A stretch of DNA of 6,030 bases from Promethearchaeota archaeon (GTDB taxonomy: Archaea; Asgardarchaeota; Lokiarchaeia; Sigyniarchaeales; SOKP01), in contig JAUWNA010000137.1 in NCBI GenBank assembly GCA_030612905.1, positions 1 to 6,030 on the forward strand, written 5' to 3'. Below, piece after piece: positions 1 through 5,286 of the stretch. The translations under genes were made by a program, and so were the position numbers. Position 1 is the stretch's first letter, and each line of letters starts with the position of its first letter. The notes under the pieces are model-generated. The model made no database searches. It saw nothing but the letters and a program-made list of their open reading frames with translations, and was not told where the DNA came from.

Positions 1-5
1 AACTC

Positions 6-21
6 ATTAAAATAAAAAAAA
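6..21 (-). terminator. T-rich transcription terminator of the small membrane protein gene
   Basis: On the minus strand, a run of eight T (plus-strand A at 14-21) followed by A and more T begins 8 nt after the TGA stop of the membrane-protein gene. Archaeal RNA polymerase terminates at such T-runs without needing a hairpin. The assignment rests on position and composition only. Confidence 0.5.
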
Positions 22-29
22 GTGTAAGT

Positions 30-461
30 TCATTTTTTTAATAGTAAACCTATCAAGCTTCCAATAATAATAATAATTGGATCTAAAAGCATGAAGGAGG
101 CAGATAAAGATACGGGTATGACGACCGTATTAATCGTTATCGCGCCTAAGGGGATAAACCATCCTGCAATCCCTAAAACGCCCCCAAGTAATGCTATTAC
201 ACTTCCAAATTTTTTTCCAATTAGAGCAAAAATCGCACCAATGACCCCCATCAAGCCCCAAAGCAGAGTACATATAGATCTCAGATACATGAGTTCGCGA
301 GAGAACCCCGTGTCTTCCCAAGTGAGAGCGGCTATTGCTAAGTTCGCTTCAATAGAAGCAATAGATGTGAATACCATGTAGCTAGAGAAGGTCATTACTA
401 TACCCCCAATAATCGCTAATATTGGTCCTATCAACAATTTTCCTTTTACAACCATGTTCAT
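30..461 (-). CDS. Small four-helix integral membrane protein, function unknown
   Basis: A 143-residue, strongly hydrophobic protein with four likely membrane helices at about residues 9-31, 60-82, 86-108 and 116-140. The 28-residue loop between helices 1 and 2 carries the acidic WEDTG segment. The protein starts with basic residues (K6, K8) and ends in KK, so both ends are probably cytoplasmic. Glycine-rich helix faces (AIIGGI, LLGGVLGIAG) suggest tight helix packing. No catalytic or transport motif is visible, and I do not recognise the family. The frame opens at ATG 459-461, but AGAAGG directly abuts that codon, too close to serve as a ribosome site. The in-frame ATG at 453-455 (M3) lies 6 nt beyond it and is the likelier start. 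The gene is divergent from the racemase gene. Its GC content looks higher than that of the other genes here. Confidence 0.75.
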   Translation of the reverse strand: MNMVVKGKLLIGPILAIIGGIVMTFSSYMVFTSIASIEANLAIAALTWEDTGFSRELMYLRSICTLLWGLMGVIGAIFALIGKKFGSVIALLGGVLGIAGWFIPLGAITINTVVIPVSLSASFMLLDPIIIIIGSLIGLLLKK

Positions 462-469
462 CCTTCTAA

Positions 470-484
470 TTTATAGTATAATTT
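470..484 (-). promoter_or_regulatory. Candidate TATA element for the small membrane protein gene
   Basis: The minus strand reads AATTATACTATAAAT just upstream of the start codons. Its AT-rich core lies about 10-20 nt before ATG 459-461 and 16-26 nt before ATG 453-455. That spacing suits archaeal initiation at or near the second ATG better than the first. The surrounding DNA is AT-rich, so the box could be chance. Confidence 0.3.
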
Positions 485-487
485 ACG

Positions 488-508
488 ATCTGAAAATCTT
501 TTTCAGAT
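488..508. repeat. Perfect 9-bp inverted repeat, operator-like
   Basis: Arms ATCTGAAAA (488-496) and TTTTCAGAT (500-508) are perfectly complementary around a 3-nt centre. The repeat lies directly upstream of the TATA-like element of the minus-strand membrane-protein gene, where a dimeric regulator would affect basal factor binding. It contains TGAAA-N5-TTTCA, close to the core of the dyad at 698-719. The binding role is inferred. Confidence 0.45.
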
Positions 509-616
509 AAAAAAAATCATATAGAATTGATTTTATATTTTTTCTTTAATTGAAGCAAGTTTTCTATTTATTAAAAAATTGATAAATTATAAAATATTGA
601 TATAAATATAATAATA

Positions 617-636
617 GGTTCCCCCCAGCTCCACTA
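617..636 (+). other. Isolated GC-rich patch resembling a tRNA/tmRNA 3' end
   Basis: Twenty bases reading GGTTC, then CCCCC, then CAGCTCCACTA stand out in otherwise very AT-rich DNA. The order resembles a T-arm start (GGTTC), the 3' strand of a T-stem, an acceptor strand and a CCA-like tail. The T-loop remainder is missing and no matching 5' acceptor strand is present nearby. It is not a functional tRNA; it could be a relic or attachment-site remnant, or coincidence. Confidence 0.2.
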
Positions 637-637
637 T

Positions 638-668
638 TTTTACAATCTATTATTAAAAAATTGTAAAA
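638..668. repeat. 9-bp inverted repeat with 13-nt spacer
   Basis: Arms TTTTACAAT (638-646) and ATTGTAAAA (660-668) are perfect complements. The repeat is AT-rich apart from one C/G pair per arm, so it is only modestly above what such DNA gives by chance. It could form a weak stem in RNA or bind a regulator. Confidence 0.25.
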
Positions 669-697
669 TATTCATAATTTTTATTATAAGTTAATAT

Positions 698-719
698 TCG
701 TGAAATCCCGATTTCACGA
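698..719. repeat. Perfect 10-bp palindrome with 2-bp centre, operator-like
   Basis: Arms TCGTGAAATC (698-707) and GATTTCACGA (710-719) match perfectly around a CC centre. This is the clearest dyad in the window, and each arm carries four G or C in AT-rich surroundings. The compact 22-bp size suits a dimeric helix-turn-helix regulator better than an RNA hairpin. No T-run follows, so a terminator role is unlikely. It lies 170 bp before the racemase-like gene and shares a TGAAA/TTTCA core with the 488-508 dyad. Confidence 0.5.
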
Positions 720-828
720 TGATCTATCTAAACTTTACAATAGGTATTAAACATACATTCTGAGTAAAAAACAAGAAAAATATGAATAAGTGTGAATAAT
801 TATTAGTCTTAAGAATTCATTAGAGAAA

Positions 829-840
829 AAAATATAAAAA
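829..840 (+). promoter_or_regulatory. Candidate TATA box and BRE for the racemase-like gene
   Basis: A purine-rich stretch at 824-832 (GAGAAAAAA) followed by TATAAAAA (833-840) resembles an archaeal BRE plus TATA box. Transcription starting about 25 nt downstream would give a short leader of roughly 25-30 nt containing the Shine-Dalgarno sequence. Confidence 0.4.
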
Positions 841-874
841 ATAAAAATTAGAACCCTTAGAAGCGAATGGGAAT

Positions 875-880
875 GGAGGT
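875..880 (+). promoter_or_regulatory. Strong Shine-Dalgarno, GGAGGT
   Basis: GGAGGT ends 9 nt before ATG 890-892 and is an excellent match to the 16S rRNA 3' end. It fixes the start of the racemase-like gene and shows that this transcript has a leader. No comparable site precedes the MFS gene or the two orphan minus-strand genes. Confidence 0.8.
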
Positions 881-889
881 TTAATTAGG

Positions 890-1582
890 ATGAGTGCGAT
901 AAAGATAGGTATATTGGGAGGGATGAGTTACGAATCTACGATAAAATATTACGCTCAAATTTTAGAAAAATACTATCAAAAAAAGCAAGACTACGCTTAC
1001 CCTGAAATAGTAATTTTTAGCTTAAATTTTCAAAGAGTAATTGATCTTGAACATAGTAATAATAAAGTTGAATATGTCGATTACTTAATGGAAGGAATCA
1101 AATCTTTAGAAAAAGCAGGAGCTAATTTTATCTTAATGGCAGCAAATTCTCCTCACGCGGTTTATGAAGATTTAATTCAATTGGCGAAAGTTCCAATACT
1201 TAGCATTGTAGAAGCTATAGCTGAAAAAGCGCAACAAGAGAAACTAAATAAGCTATTATTACTAGGCATAAAATTTACGATGCAATCTTCGTTTTACCAA
1301 GATTTTTTTGTTAAATTAAATATGCAGATTATTACGCCTTCAGAACCGGAACAAGATACAATAAACCAAATTATTTTTGATGAGTTGGTGATCGGTAATT
1401 TTACAGAAGAAAGTAAGCAAAAACTCTTAAGAATAATAAATAATTACGAAGTAGATGGTGTTATTCTTGGATGCACTGAGTTACCATTAATTCTCCAACA
1501 AAAAGATACTAACATAAAATTACTCGATACATTAGATGTCCATGTGGAAGCGGCATTAAAGTTTTACTTAATCCAGAGTTAA
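890..1582 (+). CDS. Aspartate/glutamate racemase family protein lacking the first catalytic cysteine
   Basis: A 230-residue cytosolic protein, typical in length for the PLP-independent Asp/Glu racemase superfamily. Family marks in order are the N-terminal KIGILGGMSYEST (residues 5-17, replacing the usual GGMGP-type loop), FSLNF around 43-47, AANSPH at 84-89 and ILGCTELP at 192-199. Enzymes of this family invert L- and D-Asp or Glu using two cysteines on opposite faces. The second, C195, is present. The first, expected in a (C)NTxH motif, is alanine A85 (codon GCA), with N86 and H89 kept. Some characterised relatives use threonine at this position; alanine cannot act as an acid or base. The protein may therefore be one-sided, act on a different substrate, or have another reaction. 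The start is set by GGAGGT 9 nt upstream. A co-directional MFS gene follows after 111 bp. Confidence 0.85.
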   Translation: MSAIKIGILGGMSYESTIKYYAQILEKYYQKKQDYAYPEIVIFSLNFQRVIDLEHSNNKVEYVDYLMEGIKSLEKAGANFILMAANSPHAVYEDLIQLAKVPILSIVEAIAEKAQQEKLNKLLLLGIKFTMQSSFYQDFFVKLNMQIITPSEPEQDTINQIIFDELVIGNFTEESKQKLLRIINNYEVDGVILGCTELPLILQQKDTNIKLLDTLDVHVEAALKFYLIQS

Positions 1583-1640
1583 ATTTTTAGTAACTCTTAA
1601 CTTTAAATAATCAGTTTGGATATTTTACATTGTTTACAAG

Positions 1641-1655
1641 CTTTTTTAATTTCCA
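1641..1655 (+). terminator. T-rich terminator after the racemase-like gene
   Basis: CTTTTTTAATTTCC, starting about 60 nt after the stop codon, is a plausible archaeal T-run terminator. It lies just before the TATA-like box of the next gene, suggesting that the two genes can be transcribed separately. Confidence 0.4.
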
Positions 1656-1662
1656 AATGCTA

Positions 1663-1674
1663 TTTAATATTTAA
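1663..1674 (+). promoter_or_regulatory. TATA box for a probable leaderless MFS transcript
   Basis: TTTAATATTTAA is centred about 26 nt upstream of the GTG at 1694, the spacing expected between an archaeal TATA box and the transcription start. No Shine-Dalgarno precedes the GTG. Together these suggest a leaderless mRNA starting at or near the GTG. Confidence 0.45.
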
Positions 1675-1693
1675 GAGAATTAATTATATCTAA

Positions 1694-3976
1694 GTGGTAA
1701 TTGCTATAGGACGGCCAAAACTTACAAGGATTAAAATAAAGGACTTAGCCCCTATTATTTTAGTCATGTTATTACTATTTGTGTCAATAGCATGCGCTAA
1801 CATGCTAATTCCCAGCTATGGGGTAATTAGAATTGAGTTTAATATCCCTGAAGCGCTTATAGCAATTCCAGATTCGTTTTTTTTGTTAACTAGCGCTTCG
1901 TTTGCTTTAATTTGGGGGTATTATACCGATCGTATTGACAGAATAAAAGTTATAATGGCAGGAGCTTTTTCTTGGACTTTTGGGATGATGCTAACTGCTT
2001 TTTCCACAAATTTTTCAATGTTAGTGATCTCTAGAATGGCGAGTGGAATGGGGCTTGGTTGTGTCTTGCCAGTTGGTTATTCAATTATTTCTGATGCGAT
2101 TCCTCCTGATGAGAGATCTGGATGGTTTGGTACGCTTGCAATACTAAGTTCAGTTTCCAATGGCGTGGGTCAGGGTTTATCTTCTTTTGTAGGACCAATA
2201 CTAGGTTGGAGGTTCCCCTTTTTTTTGTTATCTGGAATTAGTACTATAATTGTATTTATTTTATTTTTTGTTAAAATCCCTCAGCGTGGTGCTAGCGAGA
2301 ACGAGCTATTGGATATGGTTGAGATGAACTTGGAATATAGCTATAAAATCTCAAAAAAAGATTTGTCAAGTATCTTAAAGAAGAAAACTAATCGATATTT
2401 AATAATACAAGGCTTTTTCGCTATCATTCCGGGTACGATCTTAGTTTATTTTATGACTTCTATGCTTTCGAGCCATTATTTTAACGTTTTACCTGATGAA
2501 ATTAGGCTTCAAACAGCGACGATATTTGCTGGCTTACTAGGTATAGGGTACTTACTGGGAAACATGATAATGTCTTATATTGGCGATATTTTATTTCGAA
2601 TTAATAAAAAAAATAGAACGCGATTAGCGACAGCTTGTATGATACTAAGCATTCCTTTTGTCTTATTAACACTTTTTTCGATTCAAACTCTTAGTAGCGA
2701 ATTTGTTACTAATTTAAGTTATCCAGATCCAATCCCTACCACAGAGATTACCTCTTATATCGTTTCAACTATTATTGAGATTTTTAAGATTTATCCAAGC
2801 TACGTTTATTACTTCATTTTTGGGTTTATAGGTTCGATTTTAAGTACAGGATGGGTTTCTAACAAGAATGCAGTTATGTTAGATGTAAATCTTCCCGAAC
2901 ATAAGGGTACGTCTACCTCATTTTTTAGCCTTTCGGAACAAGTTGGAAAGGGAATTACATTATTAATATCATTTACTCTAATATCGATTCTTGGAAGTGT
3001 ATTTAATATGATGATTTTTTCTATCTTTTTTTGGATGCCAGCAGCTCTATTATGGTTTTTCACAGGTAAATCAGTAGAGGCAGATATGGCAAGCAAGTCT
3101 AAAATTCTTTCTGAAAGAAAGCAAGTAAATTTATTAGATTATATATTCGAATTAGAAATCCAAATGGATAGAGCTATTCAAAAAATACAAGATTCAAAAT
3201 ATTACATATTATCTAATCAAAAAAAGTTTAATAAATTACTTGATGACGCTATTAAGATTTTCAATTATTGCGAAAAAGTAGGAGAAGTTAGAAGCATCAC
3301 TAACATTGAGAACAGGGCTCGGGAATTGAATATTAAAGCGTTATCGATTAAATCTATGGCTAATCAAATATTTAAAATTCTTAATTTAGATGATCTATCT
3401 GCTAAAGAAATAGATATGCTAAATGAGGATTTACAACAAATTGTTTTAAAAATTGCTGAAGGAGAAAAAAGTACATTCGGGGAACTTCAAATTTATTTCG
3501 AAGACGCGTATTTAAAAATCATTGAAGCTCGATTGTTAAGAAAAAATGACTTAATTAGAAGTAAGGAAAAGATATTATTAGCAATTAAGATTTACGAAAA
3601 AGTTAAAAGCCTTTTAAATGAAAGATTAGAGGAGATTGCCGATAATTCGCAATTAACAGAAGAAGATCTTTTTGTTTACGAAAAAGAACAGGATTTGTTC
3701 AAGAAATGTTCCAGTATTTTAATCGCAACAAATAAATTGAAGGAAGATATTGAGGGTGTCTTCAAAAAATTAGAAGAAAAAGGAATTAATGAGAAAGATT
3801 TAAAAAAGATTTTAGAACTAACCTTGGAATATAATGTTAACCTATATAAAGTGATTATAGACACTTTTGGTCATGATAAAAAAACAAAAACGACCATTAA
3901 TGAAATATTAAGCGAAATAGATGCTATTTTTAACGATTATGACAAATTTAAGGAAGAAGAACTAAAAGTTTTTTAA
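1694..3976 (+). CDS. MFS transporter with a ~300-residue C-terminal helical cytoplasmic domain
   Basis: A 760-residue protein in two parts. Residues 18-457 form a major facilitator with about twelve membrane helices (approximately 18-38, 57-77, 85-103, 106-132, 143-168, 172-193, 234-259, 273-297, 309-330, 369-391, 416-437, 438-457). Loop 2-3 holds the MFS motif A (GYYTDRIDRIK, 75-85), helix 4 the RMASGMGLG motif (114-122), then PPDERSGWFG (137-146). A weaker motif A copy, SYIGDILFR, sits at 294-302. Substrate cannot be named; secondary transport is expected. Residues 460-760 are soluble, charged and almost wholly helical, with coiled-coil-like stretches near 480-520 and 630-700. I recognise no family there, and ordinary MFS proteins end near residue 450. 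An in-frame TAA directly precedes the GTG start; the next Met (M25) is inside helix 1. The gene converges on a minus-strand gene 22 bp away. Confidence 0.85.
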   Translation: MVIAIGRPKLTRIKIKDLAPIILVMLLLFVSIACANMLIPSYGVIRIEFNIPEALIAIPDSFFLLTSASFALIWGYYTDRIDRIKVIMAGAFSWTFGMMLTAFSTNFSMLVISRMASGMGLGCVLPVGYSIISDAIPPDERSGWFGTLAILSSVSNGVGQGLSSFVGPILGWRFPFFLLSGISTIIVFILFFVKIPQRGASENELLDMVEMNLEYSYKISKKDLSSILKKKTNRYLIIQGFFAIIPGTILVYFMTSMLSSHYFNVLPDEIRLQTATIFAGLLGIGYLLGNMIMSYIGDILFRINKKNRTRLATACMILSIPFVLLTLFSIQTLSSEFVTNLSYPDPIPTTEITSYIVSTIIEIFKIYPSYVYYFIFGFIGSILSTGWVSNKNAVMLDVNLPEHKGTSTSFFSLSEQVGKGITLLISFTLISILGSVFNMMIFSIFFWMPAALLWFFTGKSVEADMASKSKILSERKQVNLLDYIFELEIQMDRAIQKIQDSKYYILSNQKKFNKLLDDAIKIFNYCEKVGEVRSITNIENRARELNIKALSIKSMANQIFKILNLDDLSAKEIDMLNEDLQQIVLKIAEGEKSTFGELQIYFEDAYLKIIEARLLRKNDLIRSKEKILLAIKIYEKVKSLLNERLEEIADNSQLTEEDLFVYEKEQDLFKKCSSILIATNKLKEDIEGVFKKLEEKGINEKDLKKILELTLEYNVNLYKVIIDTFGHDKKTKTTINEILSEIDAIFNDYDKFKEEELKVF
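3969..3974 (+). terminator. Possible T-run terminator overlapping the MFS stop codon
   Basis: Six T run into the TAA stop of the MFS gene, followed by a pyrimidine-rich stretch (CTTACTTCTCTCT) within the neighbouring convergent gene's end. Only 22 bp separate the two convergent stop codons, so both transcripts must end inside or beyond the opposing gene. Confidence 0.25.
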
Positions 3977-3998
3977 AATAATTGAATCTTACTTCTCT

Positions 3999-4301
3999 CT
4001 AATTATTTAAAAACTCAGATTTTAATAGATCTATATAGTTGGATCTATCGTTTTCCACTAGCTCTCGAACATTTTTTCCTTTTTTATTATAAAAATCAGG
4101 ACTATCATCATTGGAGAATAAATTAACGAGCAATATTAAACAATTTTGTAGCTCTAAATCGTTGGTTCGCCCTTTGTTAAAATTATTCATGATTTTAATA
4201 AGGAGATTGCTTAGCCAAACTTTATTTAAATTAGACAGGTCTATTTCCTCATCCTTAGATTTGTTGTTGTAAAAATCTAAGATATTGGCAACGCAATCCA
4301 T
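3999..4301 (-). CDS. Small acidic helical protein, orphan
   Basis: A 100-residue soluble protein with no recognised family. It appears to be mostly helical, with leucine- and asparagine-rich segments (WLSNLLIKIMNNF near residues 29-41, LQNCLILLVNLF near 51-62) and an acidic, polar C-terminus (ELVENDRSNYIDLLKSEF). There is no signal peptide, membrane span or metal-binding motif; its two cysteines (C3, C54) are isolated. The ATG at 4299-4301 has no Shine-Dalgarno, but a TATA-like box lies 20-27 nt upstream, the geometry of a leaderless archaeal gene. This makes expression more believable despite the short length. It faces the MFS gene end-to-end. A structural or adaptor role is possible, but nothing in the sequence assigns one. 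Confidence 0.6.
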   Translation of the reverse strand: MDCVANILDFYNNKSKDEEIDLSNLNKVWLSNLLIKIMNNFNKGRTNDLELQNCLILLVNLFSNDDSPDFYNKKGKNVRELVENDRSNYIDLLKSEFLNN

Positions 4302-4320
4302 TTTTGTTATATTCCTATAC

Positions 4321-4328
4321 CTATATAA
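4321..4328 (-). promoter_or_regulatory. TATA box for the 100-residue orphan gene
   Basis: The minus strand reads TTATATAG at 20-27 nt before the ATG at 4299-4301. With no Shine-Dalgarno present, this placement indicates a leaderless transcript beginning at or next to the start codon. Confidence 0.5.
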
Positions 4329-4454
4329 GAATTCATATAATACTTGAGCTTGCGCTCTTGAATCTCATCGATCCAATCTATATTATATTTACTATTACAT
4401 GAAAATCCGAATATAAAAACATTTTTAACTATTTGTCGTATGAGAATAAAGAAA

Positions 4455-4480
4455 TTCTAAAATAATAGATTTTTTTAGAA
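4455..4480. repeat. 8-bp inverted repeat between the two orphan genes
   Basis: TTCTAAAA (4455-4462) pairs with TTTTAGAA (4473-4480) across 10 nt. On the minus strand the right arm continues as a run of seven A and the left arm ends with four T, so it could help end the upstream gene's transcript. It is AT-rich and may be chance. The surrounding 291-bp gap (4302-4592) shows no credible gene. Confidence 0.25.
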
Positions 4481-4534
4481 ATACGGTGCATAAGAATAGA
4501 AAAATAATTTACTCTTTACTTTATATCAAAGAAT

Positions 4535-4545
4535 AAAAAAGAAAA
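4535..4545 (-). terminator. T-rich terminator after the 185-residue orphan gene
   Basis: The minus strand reads TTTTCTTTTTT about 47 nt after the TAA stop of the 185-residue gene. This is a good candidate archaeal T-run terminator and supports separate transcription of the downstream 100-residue gene. Confidence 0.4.
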
Positions 4546-4592
4546 TATTCATGAGGCAATTTTAACAATAGTTTTAATAATTTTTAAGAAGC

Positions 4593-5150
4593 TTATAATT
4601 CCACTTCTATGCTTTTTACGAAAGTATCAATAGTTTGTTCTAGGTCGATTAAGTCCTCAACATCTTTAATATCAGAACTGGCAAGTTTACTAAGAAATTC
4701 TTTTAAGAGTTTTTCTTTTCGTTTATCGTGTGGGAAAATTAGACTGCTTTTGTAATGTTCCCAATCCAGAATATTTGTAAACACTAAGAACAAACTCTCA
4801 ATATGACTGTAATCAATTAAACTTAGAAGTTTTTCTTTTGTAATGAGGTTTTGTGTTTGATCCTTATAAAAACTAGATAGGTCGTTGTAATAATTTGTGA
4901 TGCGGGCTACATTGTCCAGTTGAGTACGTAAGGCGATTTGGTTAATTGGGCTTTCGTCGCCTTTGTACATGATCTCAAAATATGTATTGATAAAATCTTT
5001 TAATTTTTGAAGCTTTTGTTGGAACACTCTCGTTTTGACTATTCGAGTGAACATTGGGCTTTCTTTATCTTTATAGAAGCGAAGCTCGAACTTTACTATA
5101 GCTAAAATATCAAGAAATAATTCCTTAACATCAATATCGTCGTTTTCCAT
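4593..5150 (-). CDS. Helical soluble protein of unknown function
   Basis: A 185-residue protein, charged and predicted almost entirely helical by its heptad-like spacing of hydrophobic residues (for example VKELFLDILAIVKFEL at 8-23, KLQKLKDFINTYFEI at 46-60, LLKEFLSKLA near 148-157). No membrane helix, signal peptide, cysteine or catalytic motif is visible, and I recognise no family. Two segments look weakly alike (ELRFYKDKES near 22-31 and LSSFYKDQTQ near 90-99), possibly an internal helical repeat. The ATG at 5148-5150 opens with an acidic MENDDID and has no Shine-Dalgarno, so the mRNA may be leaderless. It lies between an orphan gene and a nucleotidyltransferase-like gene on the same strand, but gaps of 291 and 136 bp argue against a tight operon. 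Confidence 0.7.
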   Translation of the reverse strand: MENDDIDVKELFLDILAIVKFELRFYKDKESPMFTRIVKTRVFQQKLQKLKDFINTYFEIMYKGDESPINQIALRTQLDNVARITNYYNDLSSFYKDQTQNLITKEKLLSLIDYSHIESLFLVFTNILDWEHYKSSLIFPHDKRKEKLLKEFLSKLASSDIKDVEDLIDLEQTIDTFVKSIEVEL

Positions 5151-5169
5151 TTTAATACAGCGATTGTTG

Positions 5170-5189
5170 TAAATAATTTTTATTTTTGA
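5170..5189 (-). promoter_or_regulatory. Possible promoter of the 185-residue gene
   Basis: The minus strand carries TCAAAAATAAAAATTATTTA at 20-39 nt before the ATG at 5148-5150. A TATA box within it would suit leaderless initiation, but the stretch is simple AT-rich sequence and no single box stands out. The rest of the 136-bp gap (5151-5286) holds only a short T-run (minus strand, 5220-5224) that might end the upstream gene. Confidence 0.25.
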
Positions 5190-5286
5190 TACTAAATACT
5201 AATATACCTTTGATAATATAAAAATATACTATCTATAGAATTCTAATTCAATAACCAATTTAATTTTTAAGTTTACTAATTTTTGA

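Larger units (their letters stand above)
462..889. other. Divergent intergenic region, 428 bp
   Basis: This non-coding stretch separates the minus-strand membrane-protein gene from the plus-strand racemase-like gene. I see no credible gene in any frame; stops are dense and the base composition is very AT-rich. It contains three inverted repeats (488-508, 638-668, 698-719), an isolated GC-rich patch at 617-636, and promoter elements for both flanking genes. It is longer than the other gaps in the window, in keeping with a regulatory region. Confidence 0.6.

Noticed and set aside
62..77. AAT trinucleotide repeat
   Set aside because: It encodes five consecutive isoleucines in a membrane helix of the 143-residue protein, so it is explained by coding content.
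130..321. Minus-strand open frame of 63 codons inside the membrane-protein gene
   Set aside because: Alternative frame of a convincing gene, with no start signal and no protein-like pattern.
91..381. Plus-strand open frame of 96 codons
   Set aside because: It lies wholly antisense to the membrane-protein gene, whose four-helix pattern is clearly real. The encoded peptide is an incoherent mix without domain features; the GGAGG inside its first codons is the complement of the coding strand.
719..763. 14-codon reading frame directly after the 698-719 dyad, a possible leader peptide
   Set aside because: No ribosome site, no run of regulatory codons, and no following terminator/antiterminator pair; such short frames are expected by chance.
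2809..3096. Minus-strand open frame of 95 codons
   Set aside because: Antisense to helices 10-12 of the MFS protein; a by-product of codon use there.
3676..3864. Minus-strand open frame of 62 codons
   Set aside because: Antisense to the lysine/glutamate-rich MFS tail; its Ser/Phe/Leu-rich product is what reverse-reading such codons gives.
4344..4362. Small hairpin GAGC-TTGC-GCTC and flanking TTGA copies
   Set aside because: The 4-bp stem does not extend, no T-run follows, and it is not placed to act on either neighbouring gene.
4429..4491. 20-codon minus-strand frame between the two orphan genes
   Set aside because: Too short, with no Shine-Dalgarno and no well-placed TATA box; overlaps the 4455-4480 inverted repeat.
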